Shown here piece after piece: positions 26,769 through 37,802 of a stretch of 64,000 nucleotides of DNA; position 1 is the stretch's first letter, and each line of letters opens with the position of its first letter. Source of the stretch: Microbulbifer sediminum (GTDB lineage: Bacteria > Pseudomonadota > Gammaproteobacteria > Pseudomonadales > Cellvibrionaceae); the NCBI RefSeq assembly GCF_021729035.1, contig NZ_JAJSAP010000003.1, positions 186,001 through 250,000 of the forward strand, written 5' to 3'. The notes beneath the pieces were generated by a model that was not told where the DNA came from, did not search any database, and saw nothing but the letters and a program-made list of their open reading frames with translations. Both the position numbers and the translations under genes were made by a program.

Positions 26769-27989
26769 ATGCCCAGCGAAACGATGAACGACGCCTTTAT
26801 CTACGATGCCATCCGCACCCCCCGCGGCAAGGGCAAGCCCGGCGGCGCCCTGTACGAGGTGAAGCCGGTGACCCTGCTTTCCGACCTGTTGCGCGAACTG
26901 CAGCAGCGCACCGACCTGGACACCGCCGCCGTTGATGACGTGGTCATGGGTTGTGTCACCCCGGTCGGCGACCAGGGCGCCGACATTGCCAAGACCGCCG
27001 CCCTGGCCGCCGGCTGGGACTGGAATACCGGCGGGGTGACCCTGAACCGCTTCTGTGCTTCCGGCGCCGAGGCAGTCAACCTGGCCGGGGCCAAGGTGCG
27101 CTCCGGATGGGAGCAACTGGTGGTGGCCGGCGGGGTGGAATCCATGTCGCGGGTGCCCATGGGTAGCGACGGCGGTGCCTGGGCGGCAGATCCGCGCACG
27201 GCGCTGGATACCGGTTTTGCGCCACAGGGTATCGGTGCCGACCTGATCGCCACCCTGGGGGGTTTCAGCCGCGAGGATGTGGACGCCTTCGCCCTGCATT
27301 CCCAGCAAAAGGCCGCTGCCGCCTGGGAGCGCGGTGCCTTCAGCAAATCCGTGATCCCGGTGCGGGACCAGAACGGCCTCACCCTCCTCGACCGCGACCA
27401 GCTGGTGCGTCCCGATACGTCCATGGAGGGGCTGGGGCAGCTCAACCCCTCCTTCGCCGGCATAGGCGAGTTTGGCTTCGACACGGTGGCAAAGGCCCGC
27501 TACCCGGAAGTGGAATCCATCAACCATGTACACACCGCTGGTAATTCCTCCGGCATCGTGGACGGCGCCACCGCCATCCTGGTGGGCAGCGAGCAGGCTG
27601 GCAAAAACCTGGGGCTCAAGCCACGCGCGCGCATCGTCTCCGCCGCGGTGGTTGGCACCGACCCCACCATCATGCTCACCGGCCCGGCACCGGCCACCGT
27701 CAAGGCCCTGCAGGTAGCCGGGCTGTCGGCGGGGGATATCGACCTGTTCGAGGTGAACGAGGCCTTCGCCGCGGTGGTGATGCGCTTCCAGCGCGAACTG
27801 GATATCGACCCGGAGAAAATCAACGTCAACGGCGGTTCCATCGCCATGGGCCACCCGCTGGGCGCTACCGGCGCCATGCTCATCGGCACCCTGCTCGACG
27901 AGCTGGAACAGCGCCAGCTGCGTTACGGCCTCACCACACTGTGCGTGGGTGGCGGCATGGGCGTGGCTACCATCATCGAGCGCGTTTAA
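26769..27989 (+). CDS. Acetyl-CoA C-acyltransferase (thiolase)
   Basis: A 406-residue thiolase that cleaves 3-ketoacyl-CoA or makes acetoacetyl-CoA. The nucleophile Cys is in [14 protein letters not shown], the catalytic His in [14 protein letters not shown] and the second Cys in [10 protein letters not shown]. First gene of an operon with the hydratase/dehydrogenase 26 bases downstream. ATG 26769 has AGAGG upstream; ATG 26784 is also possible. Degradative rather than biosynthetic direction is inferred from the operon. The 258-base region upstream contains no assignable gene. Confidence 0.93.
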   Translation: MPSETMNDAFIYDAIRTPRGKGKPGGALYEVKPVTLLSDLLRELQQRTDLDTAAVDDVVMGCVTPVGDQGADIAKTAALAAGWDWNTGGVTLNRFCASGAEAVNLAGAKVRSGWEQLVVAGGVESMSRVPMGSDGGAWAADPRTALDTGFAPQGIGADLIATLGGFSREDVDAFALHSQQKAAAAWERGAFSKSVIPVRDQNGLTLLDRDQLVRPDTSMEGLGQLNPSFAGIGEFGFDTVAKARYPEVESINHVHTAGNSSGIVDGATAILVGSEQAGKNLGLKPRARIVSAAVVGTDPTIMLTGPAPATVKALQVAGLSAGDIDLFEVNEAFAAVVMRFQRELDIDPEKINVNGGSIAMGHPLGATGAMLIGTLLDELEQRQLRYGLTTLCVGGGMGVATIIERV

Positions 27990-28015
27990 GCGGAACAAGG
28001 CGAGGGAGAACAACA

Positions 28016-30169
28016 ATGAAATCCATCCGCATCGAAAAAGACAGCGACAATATTGTCCACCTGGTACTCGATAACCCGAACGCGTCCGCAAACGTGATGG
28101 ACAGCGACTTTACCGACTCCCTGCACGAAGCCGTGCAGCAACTCGACGGCGGCGACTACGCCGGCATTATCCTGCGCTCGGCGAAGAAAACCTTTTTTGC
28201 CGGTGGCGACCTCAACGGCCTCTACGCCGCCAGGCGCGATGATGCACGGGAATTTTTCGACAGCTGCCAGCAACTGAAAGCCGACCTGCGCTGGCTGGAA
28301 ACCCAGGGCAGGCCGGTGGTGGCCGCCATCAACGGCGCCGCCCTGGGCGGTGGCTGGGAACTGGCTCTGGCCTGCCACCACCGCATAGCCCTGAATGAGC
28401 GGGCGGTAAAAATCGGCCTGCCCGAAGTGACCCTGGGCCTGCTGCCCGGCGGCGGTGGCTGCGTACGCATGCCGCGCCTGCTCGGCATGCAGGCGTCCCT
28501 GCCATTCCTGATGGAGGGCAAGCAGGTGGGTCCGCAGCAGGCACTGGATGCCGGCCTGGTACACCAACTGGCGGAAAACCCCGACCAGCTACTGGCTCAC
28601 GCCCGCGACTTTATCCTCGCCAACCGGGACGAACAGGTGCTGCAGCCCTGGGACCAGCCCGGCTACCGCATGCCCGGTGGTGACGCAAAAAACCCGAAGA
28701 ACGCGCAACTGCTGGTGGTGGCACCGGCGATGCTCAAGGAAAAAACCAAGGGCGTTTTTCCCGCACCCGAGGCAATTCTTTCGGTGGTGGTGGAAGGCTC
28801 ACAGGTGGACTTCGACACCGCCACCCGAATCGAGTCACGCTACTTTGTGGAGCTCACCTGCGGCCAGGTAGCCAAGAACATGATCGGCACCTTCTGGTTC
28901 GGCCTCAATGCGGTCAAGGCCGGCGCCTCCCTACCGCAGGCGGCGCGCGACATCAAAACCGAACCGGTGAAAAAAGTCGGCATCCTCGGCGCCGGCATGA
29001 TGGGCGCTGGTATCGCCTACGCCTGTGCTATGAAGGGCGTCGAGGTGGTGCTGAAAGATGTTTCGACCGAGGCCGCCGACAAGGGCAAGGGCTACGCGGA
29101 GAAATCCCTGCGCAAGCGCGTCGAGCGCGGCCGTATGGATGAACAACGCATGGCGGATACCCTCGGGCGCATCCACCCCACCGACAGCGCCGCCGACCTG
29201 GAAGGCTGCGAGCTGGTGATCGAAGCAGTGTTCGAAAACCGCGAGCTGAAGGCCAGGGTCACCGCCGAGGCAGAAGCCGTATTGTCGGACAGCGCCGTCT
29301 TCGCTTCCAATACCTCCACCCTGCCCATCACCGGGCTGGCAGAGGCCTCCGCGCGGCCGAAAAACTTTATCGGCCTGCACTTCTTCTCTCCCGCCGACAA
29401 GATGCCACTGGTGGAAATCATCTGCGGCGAGCAGACTGGTGACGAAACCCTGGCCCGTGCCTTTGCGTTCGTGCTACAGATCGGCAAGACGCCCATCGTG
29501 GTGAACGACAGCCGTGGCTTTTTCACCTCGCGGGTATTCGGCTGCTTCACCAATGAGGGCATAGCCATGCTGGGCGAGGGTGTGAACCCGGCCACTATCG
29601 AGAACGCCGCCGCCTTTTCCGGATTCCCGGTGGGGCCGCTGGCGGTCAGCGACGAGGTCTCCCTGACCCTGATGGGCAAGATCCGCCAGCAGACCATTGC
29701 CGACCTGGAGCGCGAGGGCAAGGCACCGCCGTCGCACCCCGCGGACAAGGTGATCGACCACATGCTGGAACTGGGACGCGCCGGCAAGGCAGCGGGCAAG
29801 GGCTTTTACACCTATCCCGACGAGGGCAAAAAGCACCTGTGGGCCGGCCTTGCCGAGGAATACCCGCAGGCGGAACAGCCGCCCTACAAGGATGTAAGGG
29901 AGCGCCTTCTATTCATCATGGCCATCGAGACCCTGCGCTGTTTCGAAGAGGAAGTGCTGCGTAGCGTGCGCGACGCCAATATCGGTTCCATTTTTGGCAT
30001 CGGCTTCCCACCCTGGACCGGCGGCGCGCTGCAGTACATCAACCAGTACGGTCCGGCGGAATTCTGCCAGCGGGCCGACGAGCTGGCGGAAAAGTATGGT
30101 GACCGCTTTGCGCCGCCCGCCACGCTGCGGGACATGGCGCAATCCAACCGGACCATCACAGACGAATAA
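28016..30169 (+). CDS. Bifunctional enoyl-CoA hydratase / 3-hydroxyacyl-CoA dehydrogenase (FadB/FadJ-like)
   Basis: A 717-residue multifunctional beta-oxidation enzyme. The crotonase domain comes first (FFAGGDLNGLYAA and GAALGGGWELALACHHRIA, the CoA oxyanion-hole blocks). The NAD-binding domain starts KVGILGAGMMGAGIAY near 320; FIGLHFFSPADKMPLVEII carries the dehydrogenase His. The C-terminal domain pair contains GFFTSRVFGCF and GIGFPPWTGGALQYI. GAGGGAG precedes ATG 28016. Being with thiolase and acyl-CoA dehydrogenase, it completes a beta-oxidation cycle. Confidence 0.93.
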   Translation: MKSIRIEKDSDNIVHLVLDNPNASANVMDSDFTDSLHEAVQQLDGGDYAGIILRSAKKTFFAGGDLNGLYAARRDDAREFFDSCQQLKADLRWLETQGRPVVAAINGAALGGGWELALACHHRIALNERAVKIGLPEVTLGLLPGGGGCVRMPRLLGMQASLPFLMEGKQVGPQQALDAGLVHQLAENPDQLLAHARDFILANRDEQVLQPWDQPGYRMPGGDAKNPKNAQLLVVAPAMLKEKTKGVFPAPEAILSVVVEGSQVDFDTATRIESRYFVELTCGQVAKNMIGTFWFGLNAVKAGASLPQAARDIKTEPVKKVGILGAGMMGAGIAYACAMKGVEVVLKDVSTEAADKGKGYAEKSLRKRVERGRMDEQRMADTLGRIHPTDSAADLEGCELVIEAVFENRELKARVTAEAEAVLSDSAVFASNTSTLPITGLAEASARPKNFIGLHFFSPADKMPLVEIICGEQTGDETLARAFAFVLQIGKTPIVVNDSRGFFTSRVFGCFTNEGIAMLGEGVNPATIENAAAFSGFPVGPLAVSDEVSLTLMGKIRQQTIADLEREGKAPPSHPADKVIDHMLELGRAGKAAGKGFYTYPDEGKKHLWAGLAEEYPQAEQPPYKDVRERLLFIMAIETLRCFEEEVLRSVRDANIGSIFGIGFPPWTGGALQYINQYGPAEFCQRADELAEKYGDRFAPPATLRDMAQSNRTITDE

Positions 30170-30254
30170 AGCAGACAACAGTGTCCCGTTTTATAAAAGC
30201 GGCCCATGGCCGCGCCTACGGGGACCACTCGCAGAACAAAGGCGGAGAAATCAC

Positions 30255-31403
30255 ATGATCCCAAGAACAGTCTTCAACACAGAGCACGAGCAGTTCCGCG
30301 ATACCGTGCGCAAATTCCTCGAGAACGAGGCGGCACCCCACCACGCCCAGTGGGAAAAGGATGGGCAGGTGGACCGGGGCCTGTGGAACAAAGCCGGCGA
30401 GATGGGGTTCCTGTGCCCGCAGGTGCCGGAAGCCTACGGCGGCCTGGAGCTGGATTTCGGCTACAACGCCATTATCGACGAGGAAATCTCCCGCCTGGGC
30501 CTCACCGGCATCGGCTGGGGCCTGCACTCAGATATCGCCGTGCCCTATATCGTCAATTACGGCACCGAGGAACAGAAACAGAAGTACCTGCCCAAGTGTA
30601 TCAGTGGTGAGATTGTCACCGCCATCGCCATGACCGAGCCGGGCACCGGTTCTGACCTGCAGAATGTGCGCACCACTGCCATCCGCGATGGCGACCACTA
30701 TGTGCTGAACGGCTCCAAGACTTTTATCACCAACGGCCAGCATGCCGATCTTGTGATTGTGGTGGCCAAGACCAATCCCGGCGAGGGCGCCAGCGGTGTC
30801 AGCCTGTTACTGGTGGATACCAGCCTGCCGGGCTTCAAAAAGGGTACCAACCTGGAAAAGATCGGCATGAAGGCCCAGGACACGTCCGAGCTGTTTTTCG
30901 ACGATGTGCGCGTGCCCGCCGAGGACCTGCTGGGCGGCGAGGGCCAGGGCTTTATCTACCTGATGCAGGAGTTGCCGCAGGAGCGCCTGGGCGTGGCCAT
31001 CGGCGCTATCGCCAACGCCGAGGCGGGGCTGCAGTGGACCATCGACTATGTGCGCGAGCGCAAGGCCTTCGGCAGGCCCATCGCCAGCTTCCAGAACACC
31101 CAGTTCAAACTCGCCGAACTGTCCAGCGAACTCACCGCGCTGCGCGTGTTCGTGGACCGCTGCCTGGAACTGCACTACGAGAAAAAACTCGACGTGCCCA
31201 CCGCCGCCAAGGCCAAGCTGCTGGCGACGGATTTCCAGTGCAAGCTGCTGGATGAGTGCGTGCAACTGCACGGTGGCTACGGCTACATGTGGGAATACCC
31301 CATTGCCCGCGCCTGGGCCGACGCGCGCGTGCAGCGCATCTACGCCGGTACCAATGAGATCATGAAACTGATTATCGGCCGCGACCTGGTCAAGGATCAC
31401 TGA
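30255..31403 (+). CDS. Acyl-CoA dehydrogenase
   Basis: A 382-residue flavoprotein that introduces the alpha-beta double bond into acyl-CoA. AMTEPGTGSDLQNVRTTA is the FAD/substrate signature; QLHGGYGYMWEYP and RIYAGTNEIMKLIIGR contain the C-terminal signature with the likely catalytic Glu in TNEIMK, as in short/medium-chain types. The frame is open well upstream, but ATG 30255 with AGGCGGAG before it fits the family. Chain-length preference cannot be read. Third gene of the acyl-CoA operon. Confidence 0.94.
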   Translation: MIPRTVFNTEHEQFRDTVRKFLENEAAPHHAQWEKDGQVDRGLWNKAGEMGFLCPQVPEAYGGLELDFGYNAIIDEEISRLGLTGIGWGLHSDIAVPYIVNYGTEEQKQKYLPKCISGEIVTAIAMTEPGTGSDLQNVRTTAIRDGDHYVLNGSKTFITNGQHADLVIVVAKTNPGEGASGVSLLLVDTSLPGFKKGTNLEKIGMKAQDTSELFFDDVRVPAEDLLGGEGQGFIYLMQELPQERLGVAIGAIANAEAGLQWTIDYVRERKAFGRPIASFQNTQFKLAELSSELTALRVFVDRCLELHYEKKLDVPTAAKAKLLATDFQCKLLDECVQLHGGYGYMWEYPIARAWADARVQRIYAGTNEIMKLIIGRDLVKDH

Positions 31404-31516
31404 CGCCACGCAACCAGTAGCGGGTACCGACCGCGCCGGCCGGTATCCGGGCTGCGCCGCTGCTCCATTGAGTAATGCAGGCGCACCAGCCCCCAACCAC
31501 TGCCGAGGGGAAACCC

Positions 31517-32722
31517 ATGCAACAAATCGACGGTCCGCTGAACGGCCTCAAAGTCCTGGACTTCTCCACCCTGCTGCCGGGTCCCTACGCCAGCATGTTG
31601 CTGGCGGATATGGGGGCCGATGTGCTGCGCATCGAATCCCCCTCCCGCCCGGATATGCTGCGCGGCCTGCCCCCCATGGTGGGCGGCAGGGAAACCGGGC
31701 AGGAGCAGGTCTCCGCCGCCCACGCCAGCATCAACCGCAACAAGCAGTCCCTGGCCCTGGACCTGAAAAGCGAACACGCCGGAGAAATTGTGCGGCGCCT
31801 GCTCACCGAGTACGACGTGGTACTGGAGCAGTTCCGTCCCGGCGTGATGGATCGGCTCGGCCTGGGTTATAGCGCCCTGCGCAAGGCACGCGAGGACCTG
31901 ATCTACTGTTCCATCACCGGCTACGGCCAGAGTGGCCCGATGAAGGACCGCGCCGGGCACGATATCAATTACCTGGCCCTGTCCGGGCTCGCCAGCTACT
32001 CCGGTCGCGTCGGCAGCGGGCCGGCGCTCGCCGGCACCCAGCTGGCGGATATTGCCGGCGGCTCACACCACGCGGTAATGGGGATCCTTGCCGCCGTCTA
32101 CCAGCGGGAGAAGACCGGCAAGGGCAGTCATGTGGATATCAGCATGACTGACTGTGCCTTCGCCCTCAACGCCATCAGCGGCGCCAATGCGCTGGCGGGT
32201 GCCGGTGAGCCGCAACTGGAGGGCGAGCTGCTAAATGGCGGCAGCTACTACGATTACTATCGCACCGCCGACGACCGCTACCTGTCCGTGGGCAGCCTGG
32301 AACCGCAGTTTGCCGAGCAGCTGTTCCGGGGCATCGGCCACCCGGAATGGGCGGAACGGGTGCTGCAGGCAGACCAGCAGCATGCGCTGAAACGGGATAT
32401 CGGCGAAGTGATTGCCAGCCGTCCACTGGAGCACTGGCTGCGCGTGTTCGAGGACTGCGATGCCTGTGTGGAACCGGTGCTGGGATTCCTTGAGGCCGCC
32501 CAGAGCCCCCTGATGCAGGAGCGGGAGATGCTGTGCGAGGCAGAGCTGCCGAACGGCGACACCCTGCAGCAGGTCAACACGCCGCTGGCGTTTGGCGCCG
32601 CCAAGCCCCGGCGGCACCGGGCCGGCACCGCGCTGGGCATCGATACCCGGGAACTGCTGCGCTCCCTGGGTTACGCGGGCGAGGAAATCGAGGCACTGCG
32701 CAACGAGGGCGTGATCAGGTAA
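31517..32722 (+). CDS. Family III CoA-transferase (CaiB/BaiF)
   Basis: A 401-residue CoA-transferase. [20 protein letters not shown] is the N-terminal block, [13 protein letters not shown] the next, and [11 protein letters not shown] holds the Asp that forms the acyl anhydride in this family. GAGGGG lies six bases before ATG 31517. Following the beta-oxidation genes, it probably activates a carboxylic acid by CoA exchange; alpha-methylacyl-CoA racemase, a relative, is the other possibility. Fourth gene of the operon. Confidence 0.9.
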   Translation: MQQIDGPLNGLKVLDFSTLLPGPYASMLLADMGADVLRIESPSRPDMLRGLPPMVGGRETGQEQVSAAHASINRNKQSLALDLKSEHAGEIVRRLLTEYDVVLEQFRPGVMDRLGLGYSALRKAREDLIYCSITGYGQSGPMKDRAGHDINYLALSGLASYSGRVGSGPALAGTQLADIAGGSHHAVMGILAAVYQREKTGKGSHVDISMTDCAFALNAISGANALAGAGEPQLEGELLNGGSYYDYYRTADDRYLSVGSLEPQFAEQLFRGIGHPEWAERVLQADQQHALKRDIGEVIASRPLEHWLRVFEDCDACVEPVLGFLEAAQSPLMQEREMLCEAELPNGDTLQQVNTPLAFGAAKPRRHRAGTALGIDTRELLRSLGYAGEEIEALRNEGVIR

Positions 32723-32738
32723 GCGAGCACACACCGAC

Positions 32739-32921
32739 ATGGTCCACCGCAAGCGGCACCTGCCCGAAAAAACCTGCCCGGTGTGCGGCCTGCCGTTCCG
32801 CTGGCGGAAGAAGTGGGCCAACTGCTGGGAGCAGGTGAAATACTGCAGCGAACGCTGCCGCCGCCAGCGCCAAACGACAGGCGAGTCGGGCAAGCACAGG
32901 GAGGAGGGCACACCGGAATGA
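32739..32921 (+). CDS. DUF2256 zinc-ribbon-like small protein
   Basis: A 60-residue protein with two Cys pairs, [15 protein letters not shown] and [10 protein letters not shown], the DUF2256 pattern, probably a zinc site. Its stop overlaps the start of the DASH cryptochrome by four bases (ATGA), so they are coupled. DUF2256 genes are often beside photolyase/cryptochrome genes; the function is not known. Confidence 0.88.
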   Translation: MVHRKRHLPEKTCPVCGLPFRWRKKWANCWEQVKYCSERCRRQRQTTGESGKHREEGTPE

Positions 32922-34219
32922 ACCTGGTCTGGTTCCGCAACGACCTGCGCACCACGGACAATACCGCGCTCTGCGCCGCCTGTGACGACGCACGCAGGCG
33001 GGGCCGGCAGGTGCGTGCCCTCTACTGCCTCGACCCGCGCCAGTTCCGGCGGGACCAGTATGGCTTCCGCCGCACCGGGAAATTCCGCGCGCGCTTTCTC
33101 TTGCAGACCCTGGCGGAACTGCGCGCACAACTGGCCTCGCTCAACATCACCCTGATGGTGCGCCACGACTACCCGGAAACCGTGATCCCGGCACTGGTAC
33201 GCAAGGCCGGCATCACCGACCTGTACCTTCAGCACGAATGGACCCGCGACGACCGGCGGGTGGAAACCGCAGTGATGCGGGCCGAGGGCATGGCGCTGGT
33301 CACCCCGCACCGCAGCTTCGACCAGTTCCTGCTGCACCCGGACGACCTGCCCTTCGACCCGGACCAGCTGCCGCGCGTCTTCACCCAATTCCGCAAGGCC
33401 TGTGAGACGGACTGGCAGGTGCGCGACACACTGCCCCGCCCGCCGCCAATGCCGCGAGAAAACCAGGCCGCTGTCTGTGCCCTGCTGCCCACGCTGGCGG
33501 ACCTGGGCCTGGAGGAATTCACCCCCGACCCGCGCAGCGCCTTTCCCTTCGACGGCGGCGAGTTGGCCGCACGCCAGCGCATCCAGGAATACTTCTGGGA
33601 TACGGAAAACCTGGCCCGCTACAAGCATACCCGCAACGGTCTGATCGGCACCGAGTACAGCTCCAAGCTGTCCCCCTGGCTGGCCAACGGCAGCCTGTCT
33701 GCGCGACAGGTATACCAACAGGTCCAAGAGTTCGAGCGCGACGTAATAGCCAACGAAGATACCTACTGGCTGGTGTTCGAGCTGCTGTGGCGGGACTTCT
33801 TCCGCTACGTGAGCCTGAAACACGGGGACCGCATCTTCCAGCAGGACGGCATCCTGCAGAAACAATACGACTGGCACCGCGACCCGCAGGAGCTGCAGCG
33901 CTGGATAAGCGGCAAGACGGAGTACGACTTCGTCAATGCCAATATGCGCGAGATTGCCGCCACCGGCTGGATGAGCAACCGCGGCCGGCAAAACGTGGCC
34001 AGCTACTTTGCCCGGGAGCGCCAGCAGGACTGGCGCATCGGCGCCGCCTACTTCGAGAGCGTGTTACTCGACTACGACGTGCACAGCAATTACGGCAACT
34101 GGATGTACTGCAGCGGCGTCGGCAACGACCCGCGTGACCGCCACTTCAATATCGACAGCCAGGCGGAGCGCTACGACCCGGACGGCACCTACCGCAGGTT
34201 GTGGCTGACGGACAGGTGA
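32918..34219 (+). CDS. DASH-type cryptochrome / photolyase
   Basis: A 433-residue flavoprotein. The N-terminal Rossmann domain begins [18 protein letters not shown]-site and DASH landmarks follow: [54 protein letters not shown] and [19 protein letters not shown] proteins repair cyclobutane dimers mainly in single-stranded DNA or act as blue-light sensors. ATG 32918 overlaps the DUF2256 stop. A separate (6-4) photolyase lies 2 kb downstream. Confidence 0.93.
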   Translation: MNLVWFRNDLRTTDNTALCAACDDARRRGRQVRALYCLDPRQFRRDQYGFRRTGKFRARFLLQTLAELRAQLASLNITLMVRHDYPETVIPALVRKAGITDLYLQHEWTRDDRRVETAVMRAEGMALVTPHRSFDQFLLHPDDLPFDPDQLPRVFTQFRKACETDWQVRDTLPRPPPMPRENQAAVCALLPTLADLGLEEFTPDPRSAFPFDGGELAARQRIQEYFWDTENLARYKHTRNGLIGTEYSSKLSPWLANGSLSARQVYQQVQEFERDVIANEDTYWLVFELLWRDFFRYVSLKHGDRIFQQDGILQKQYDWHRDPQELQRWISGKTEYDFVNANMREIAATGWMSNRGRQNVASYFARERQQDWRIGAAYFESVLLDYDVHSNYGNWMYCSGVGNDPRDRHFNIDSQAERYDPDGTYRRLWLTDR

Positions 34220-34482
34220 CCGCAATCCGCGAAACCTGCCCGGCCCGATTGTCCACCCGATTGCGTCCGTGCCGCCGCTCCGTTAAGCTTTCCCCATTAC
34301 CTCCCGCACTATTTTCCCGGAGCCCAGATACGCCAATGAATTAAGACCTGCACACACCGGATACCGATCGGCCTCCCGCTGCGTGGCCGGCAAATTCCTG
34401 TGCAGGTGGCGTAAAATATTTCCGGCTCACCAGATCCCGGCTGACAAGACTGCGCCACCCGCTCCGACACCCGGAGGGGCCC

Positions 34483-36042
34483 ATGCCGACAGCCAGTACC
34501 ATCACCAATGTTTTCCTCACCCTGGACGGCCGCCCGATCCTCGACGATCTCACTGCCGTCCTGCCCGCCGGTACCAGCGGCCTGGTAGCGCCCAACGGGC
34601 GCGGCAAGTCGGTGTTGCTGGATGTGCTGGCCGGGCGCCGGATACCCGATCGGGGCGCTGTCGACTGGCGCCACCCCGTGTACAAGCTGGACCAGCTGGC
34701 ACGCGTCGATGGTCATCGCGCAGTGGACACGCTGGATCGCGCAGGTCTGTTCGACTGTTTCCAGCGTATCGAACAGGGTGCTCGCGGAGAGCACGACCTG
34801 GCGGCCGTCGACGGCCACTGGCACCTGCCGGCGCTCTGGCGCCAGTCGCTGGACGACGCCGGTCTGCACTGCGCGCCGGAAACCCCGGCGGCCAAACTGA
34901 GTGGTGGCCAGCGCCGACGGCTGGCACTGGCAGCTGCATTCCTGCTGCGGGATCACTTCCTGCTACTGGACGAGCCCAGCAACCACCTGGACCGGCAGGG
35001 TCGCCAGTGGCTGCAGGAGCGGCTCGACCGTCACCCCGGCGGCGCCCTGGTTGCCAGCCATGACCGGGAACTGCTGGAGGCCACCGGACATATCTTCGAG
35101 CTGGGCCGGGCGGGGCTGCGCCACTACGGCGGCAACTACAGTTTCTACCGGCGGCTTCGCGAGGGTGAGCTGGCCGGCGTCGGCAAACGGGTGGAGACTG
35201 CCCGCCGGCAGCTACAGCAGGCAGCGCGCGGACAGCAGCAGGCGATGGAGCGTGCGGTGAAGCGCGGCCGGCAGGGCGAGCGCAATCGCGGCTCGCAGAG
35301 CAAACTGCTGCTCAATGCGCGCAAAGAGTCCGCCCAGCAGAGCCGCGGCAAGGTGAGCCAGCAGTTCGCCCAGCAGCAGCAACGCCTGCGGCGCCAGCTG
35401 GACACTGCGCGGAAGGGCCTCGAGCAACAGTGCGCCCAGCGGCTGCAACTGGCCCGCGCCGGCCTGCGCGGTGGCCCGCGGTTGCACCTGCAGGAGCTGG
35501 TCCTGCCCCGCGGTCCGCGACGCGAGCCTATTTCGCTCACCCTGCCCGGCGGCGCGCGCTGGCATGTCAGCGGGAGCAACGGCTGTGGCAAGTCCACCCT
35601 GCTGAAAGTGATCGCCGGCGAGCTACCGCCGGCCGCCGGCATCTGCCGCAGGTCGGGCAGCTGCCTCTACCTGGACCAGGAGTTCAGCCTGCTGGACCGA
35701 GAGGCTTCGGCGCTGGCTAACCTCCGCCGCCTGCACGCGGACCTGGACGATAATTACTGGAGGACCGCCCTGGGGAATATGGGCCTGCGCCGCGAGCGCG
35801 CACTGCGCCCCCTGCACACGCTGAGCGGCGGCGAGCGGCTCAAGGTGGCCCTGCTCGCGACGACCCGCGGCAGCCGCGCGCCGGACCTGCTGTTGCTGGA
35901 CGAGCCGGACAACCACCTGGACCTGGACAGCCGCCGACTGTTGGAAAGCGCCCTGCGCGAGTACCCCGGCGCCTTCCTGCTGGTATCCCACGACCCGGTG
36001 TTCGTCGGGGCGGTCGGTATCGATGGCGAGCTGGCACTGTGA
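34483..36042 (+). CDS. ABC-F family ATPase
   Basis: A 519-residue protein with two ABC domains and no membrane segments. The first Walker A is APNGRGKSVLL, with signature LSGGQRRRLALA and Walker B FLLLDEPSNHLD. The second is GSNGCGKSTLL, LSGGERLKVALL and LLLLDEPDNHLD. Between them lies a long Gln/Arg/Lys-rich linker (about 225-340), the ABC-F P-site-tRNA-interacting region. ABC-F proteins act on the ribosome. This one is not EttA, Uup or YbiT by sequence; the closest resemblance is to the uncharacterised Uup-like group. The 263 bases before it hold no gene. Confidence 0.9.
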   Translation: MPTASTITNVFLTLDGRPILDDLTAVLPAGTSGLVAPNGRGKSVLLDVLAGRRIPDRGAVDWRHPVYKLDQLARVDGHRAVDTLDRAGLFDCFQRIEQGARGEHDLAAVDGHWHLPALWRQSLDDAGLHCAPETPAAKLSGGQRRRLALAAAFLLRDHFLLLDEPSNHLDRQGRQWLQERLDRHPGGALVASHDRELLEATGHIFELGRAGLRHYGGNYSFYRRLREGELAGVGKRVETARRQLQQAARGQQQAMERAVKRGRQGERNRGSQSKLLLNARKESAQQSRGKVSQQFAQQQQRLRRQLDTARKGLEQQCAQRLQLARAGLRGGPRLHLQELVLPRGPRREPISLTLPGGARWHVSGSNGCGKSTLLKVIAGELPPAAGICRRSGSCLYLDQEFSLLDREASALANLRRLHADLDDNYWRTALGNMGLRRERALRPLHTLSGGERLKVALLATTRGSRAPDLLLLDEPDNHLDLDSRRLLESALREYPGAFLLVSHDPVFVGAVGIDGELAL

Positions 36043-36092
36043 GCGCGCACCCGCCGGAGGTGAAAAGCCGCGTCAGGCCCCCAGCGGGCTGC

Positions 36093-36114
36093 TAACTTAA
36101 TGGAGGCAAAGTTA
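36093..36114 (+). promoter_or_regulatory. Inverted repeat upstream of the (6-4) photolyase gene
   Basis: TAACTT at 36093-36098 and AAGTTA at 36109-36114 form a perfect 6-bp inverted repeat with a 10-base spacer, about 55 bases before the photolyase start in an otherwise GC-rich gap. This could be an operator; the regulator is unknown. Confidence 0.35.
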
Positions 36115-36168
36115 ATGTCTGCGAGGATAACGATGCGCGGCCGGCCGAGCGGAAAACGGAGCACTTGA

Positions 36169-37704
36169 GTGAAGACCCTGCGACTGATCCTGGGCGACCA
36201 GCTAAACCACAAGCACAGCTGGTACAGGAACGATGATGACGACACCCTCTACTTCATCGCCGAGATGCGCCAAGAGACCGACTACGTGAAGCACCACATC
36301 CAGAAAGTGGTGGCCTTCTTCGAGGCCATGGAGGCCTTCGTGGCGTGGCTGCGGGACAAGGGCAAGAAGGTGGTGTATTACAAGCTGGATGGCAGGAACA
36401 ACACCCAGAAACTGGGAACCAACATCGCCGCGCTGGTAAAAGAGCGCGGTATCGAGAAGTTCGAGTACCAGCTGCCGGACGAGTACCGGCTGGACCAGCA
36501 GCTCAGGCAGCTGGCGGACGACCTGAGCATCCCCAGCGAGGCCTTCGATACGGAGCACTTCCTCACCACCCGCAACGAGCTGGCGGAATTTTTCGAGGGC
36601 AAAAAGTCCCTGCTGATGGAGAGCTTCTACCGGCATATGCGCAGGAAGCACAATGTGCTCATGACCAAGAATGGTAAACCCGAGGGCGGCAAGTGGAACT
36701 TCGACCTGTCCAACCGCAACAAATGGAAGGGCCAGCCGCAGATTCCCCACGAGAAAGGCTTCCGCAAGGATGTGCGCAAGACAGTCAAGCGTATCGAGGA
36801 TGCCGGCGTAAAGACCTTCGGCAATATCGACTCTCAGAATTTCAGCTGGCCCACCACCAGGGCAGACTGCCTCAAGGTACTGCGCTACTTCTGCGACCAC
36901 CTTTTAGTCCACTTCGGTGACTACCAGGATGCCATGGACCCGGAGCAGGTCTACCTGTTCCACAGTCGCCTGAGCTTCGCCATGAACAGCAAGCTGCTGC
37001 ACCCCATGGAGGTGATCCGGGCGGTGATCCATCACTGGGAAAGTAACAAATCGGCCATTTCCCTGAACGAGGTGGAGGGCTTCGTACGGCAGATCCTGGG
37101 CTGGCGGGAGTACATGCGCGGTATCTACTGGAAGGAGATGCCCGGCTACGCCCGCTGCAACCGGCTGGACAATCAAAAGGACCTGCCTGACTTCTACTGG
37201 ACGGCAGAGACAGACATGAACTGCCTCCATCACGCCATCAGGAACAGCCTGGACCACGCCTACGCTCACCATATCCAGCGCCTGATGATCACCGGCAACT
37301 TCGCCCTGCTGCTGGGCGTACACCCGGACCAGGTGGATGCCTGGTACCTGGGCATCTATATCGATGCCATCGAGTGGGTGGAGATGCCCAACACCCGCGG
37401 CATGAGCCAGTTCGCCGACGGCGGCCTCGTGGCCACCAAGCCCTATGTCAGCAGCGGCAGCTATATCCACAAGATGAGCAACTACTGCGAGGGCTGCCGC
37501 TACAACGTGAAGGGGAAGACCGGCGAGGATGCCTGCCCGTTCAACAGCTTGTACTGGAACTTCCTGGCGGAGAAGCGGGAATTTCTTGAGGCCAACCAGC
37601 GCATGGCGATGATGCTGAGTACGCTGGGCAGGATCGAAGAGCGCGACCTTGAAAAGCTTCGCGAGCGGGCCCGCCAGGTCATCCGCAGCCCGCAGGACTA
37701 CTGA
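36169..37704 (+). CDS. FeS bacterial (6-4) photolyase / cryptochrome (PhrB-like)
   Basis: A 511-residue member of the FeS-BCP group. It starts [17 protein letters not shown], the typical beginning. Four cysteines expected to hold the 4Fe-4S cluster are seen in [17 protein letters not shown] and [27 protein letters not shown] and [20 protein letters not shown] are FAD/substrate-site blocks. Known members repair (6-4) photoproducts with light. The start is GTG 36169 with a CGGAG upstream. It forms a repair cluster with the DASH gene. Confidence 0.94.
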   Translation: MKTLRLILGDQLNHKHSWYRNDDDDTLYFIAEMRQETDYVKHHIQKVVAFFEAMEAFVAWLRDKGKKVVYYKLDGRNNTQKLGTNIAALVKERGIEKFEYQLPDEYRLDQQLRQLADDLSIPSEAFDTEHFLTTRNELAEFFEGKKSLLMESFYRHMRRKHNVLMTKNGKPEGGKWNFDLSNRNKWKGQPQIPHEKGFRKDVRKTVKRIEDAGVKTFGNIDSQNFSWPTTRADCLKVLRYFCDHLLVHFGDYQDAMDPEQVYLFHSRLSFAMNSKLLHPMEVIRAVIHHWESNKSAISLNEVEGFVRQILGWREYMRGIYWKEMPGYARCNRLDNQKDLPDFYWTAETDMNCLHHAIRNSLDHAYAHHIQRLMITGNFALLLGVHPDQVDAWYLGIYIDAIEWVEMPNTRGMSQFADGGLVATKPYVSSGSYIHKMSNYCEGCRYNVKGKTGEDACPFNSLYWNFLAEKREFLEANQRMAMMLSTLGRIEERDLEKLRERARQVIRSPQDY

Positions 37705-37802
37705 CAGGTGCCTTTCGCTTCACGGGAACAGCCCGCTATACTGGGGATTCCAGCAGTCCGACCGCACCCCACCTGACAGGCCAAGACCGGCACCGAACCA
37801 CT

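Noticed and set aside
32231-33991. A 586-codon minus-strand frame across the CoA-transferase and DASH genes
   Set aside because: It spans two well-supported genes on the opposite strand and has no ribosome site or motif.
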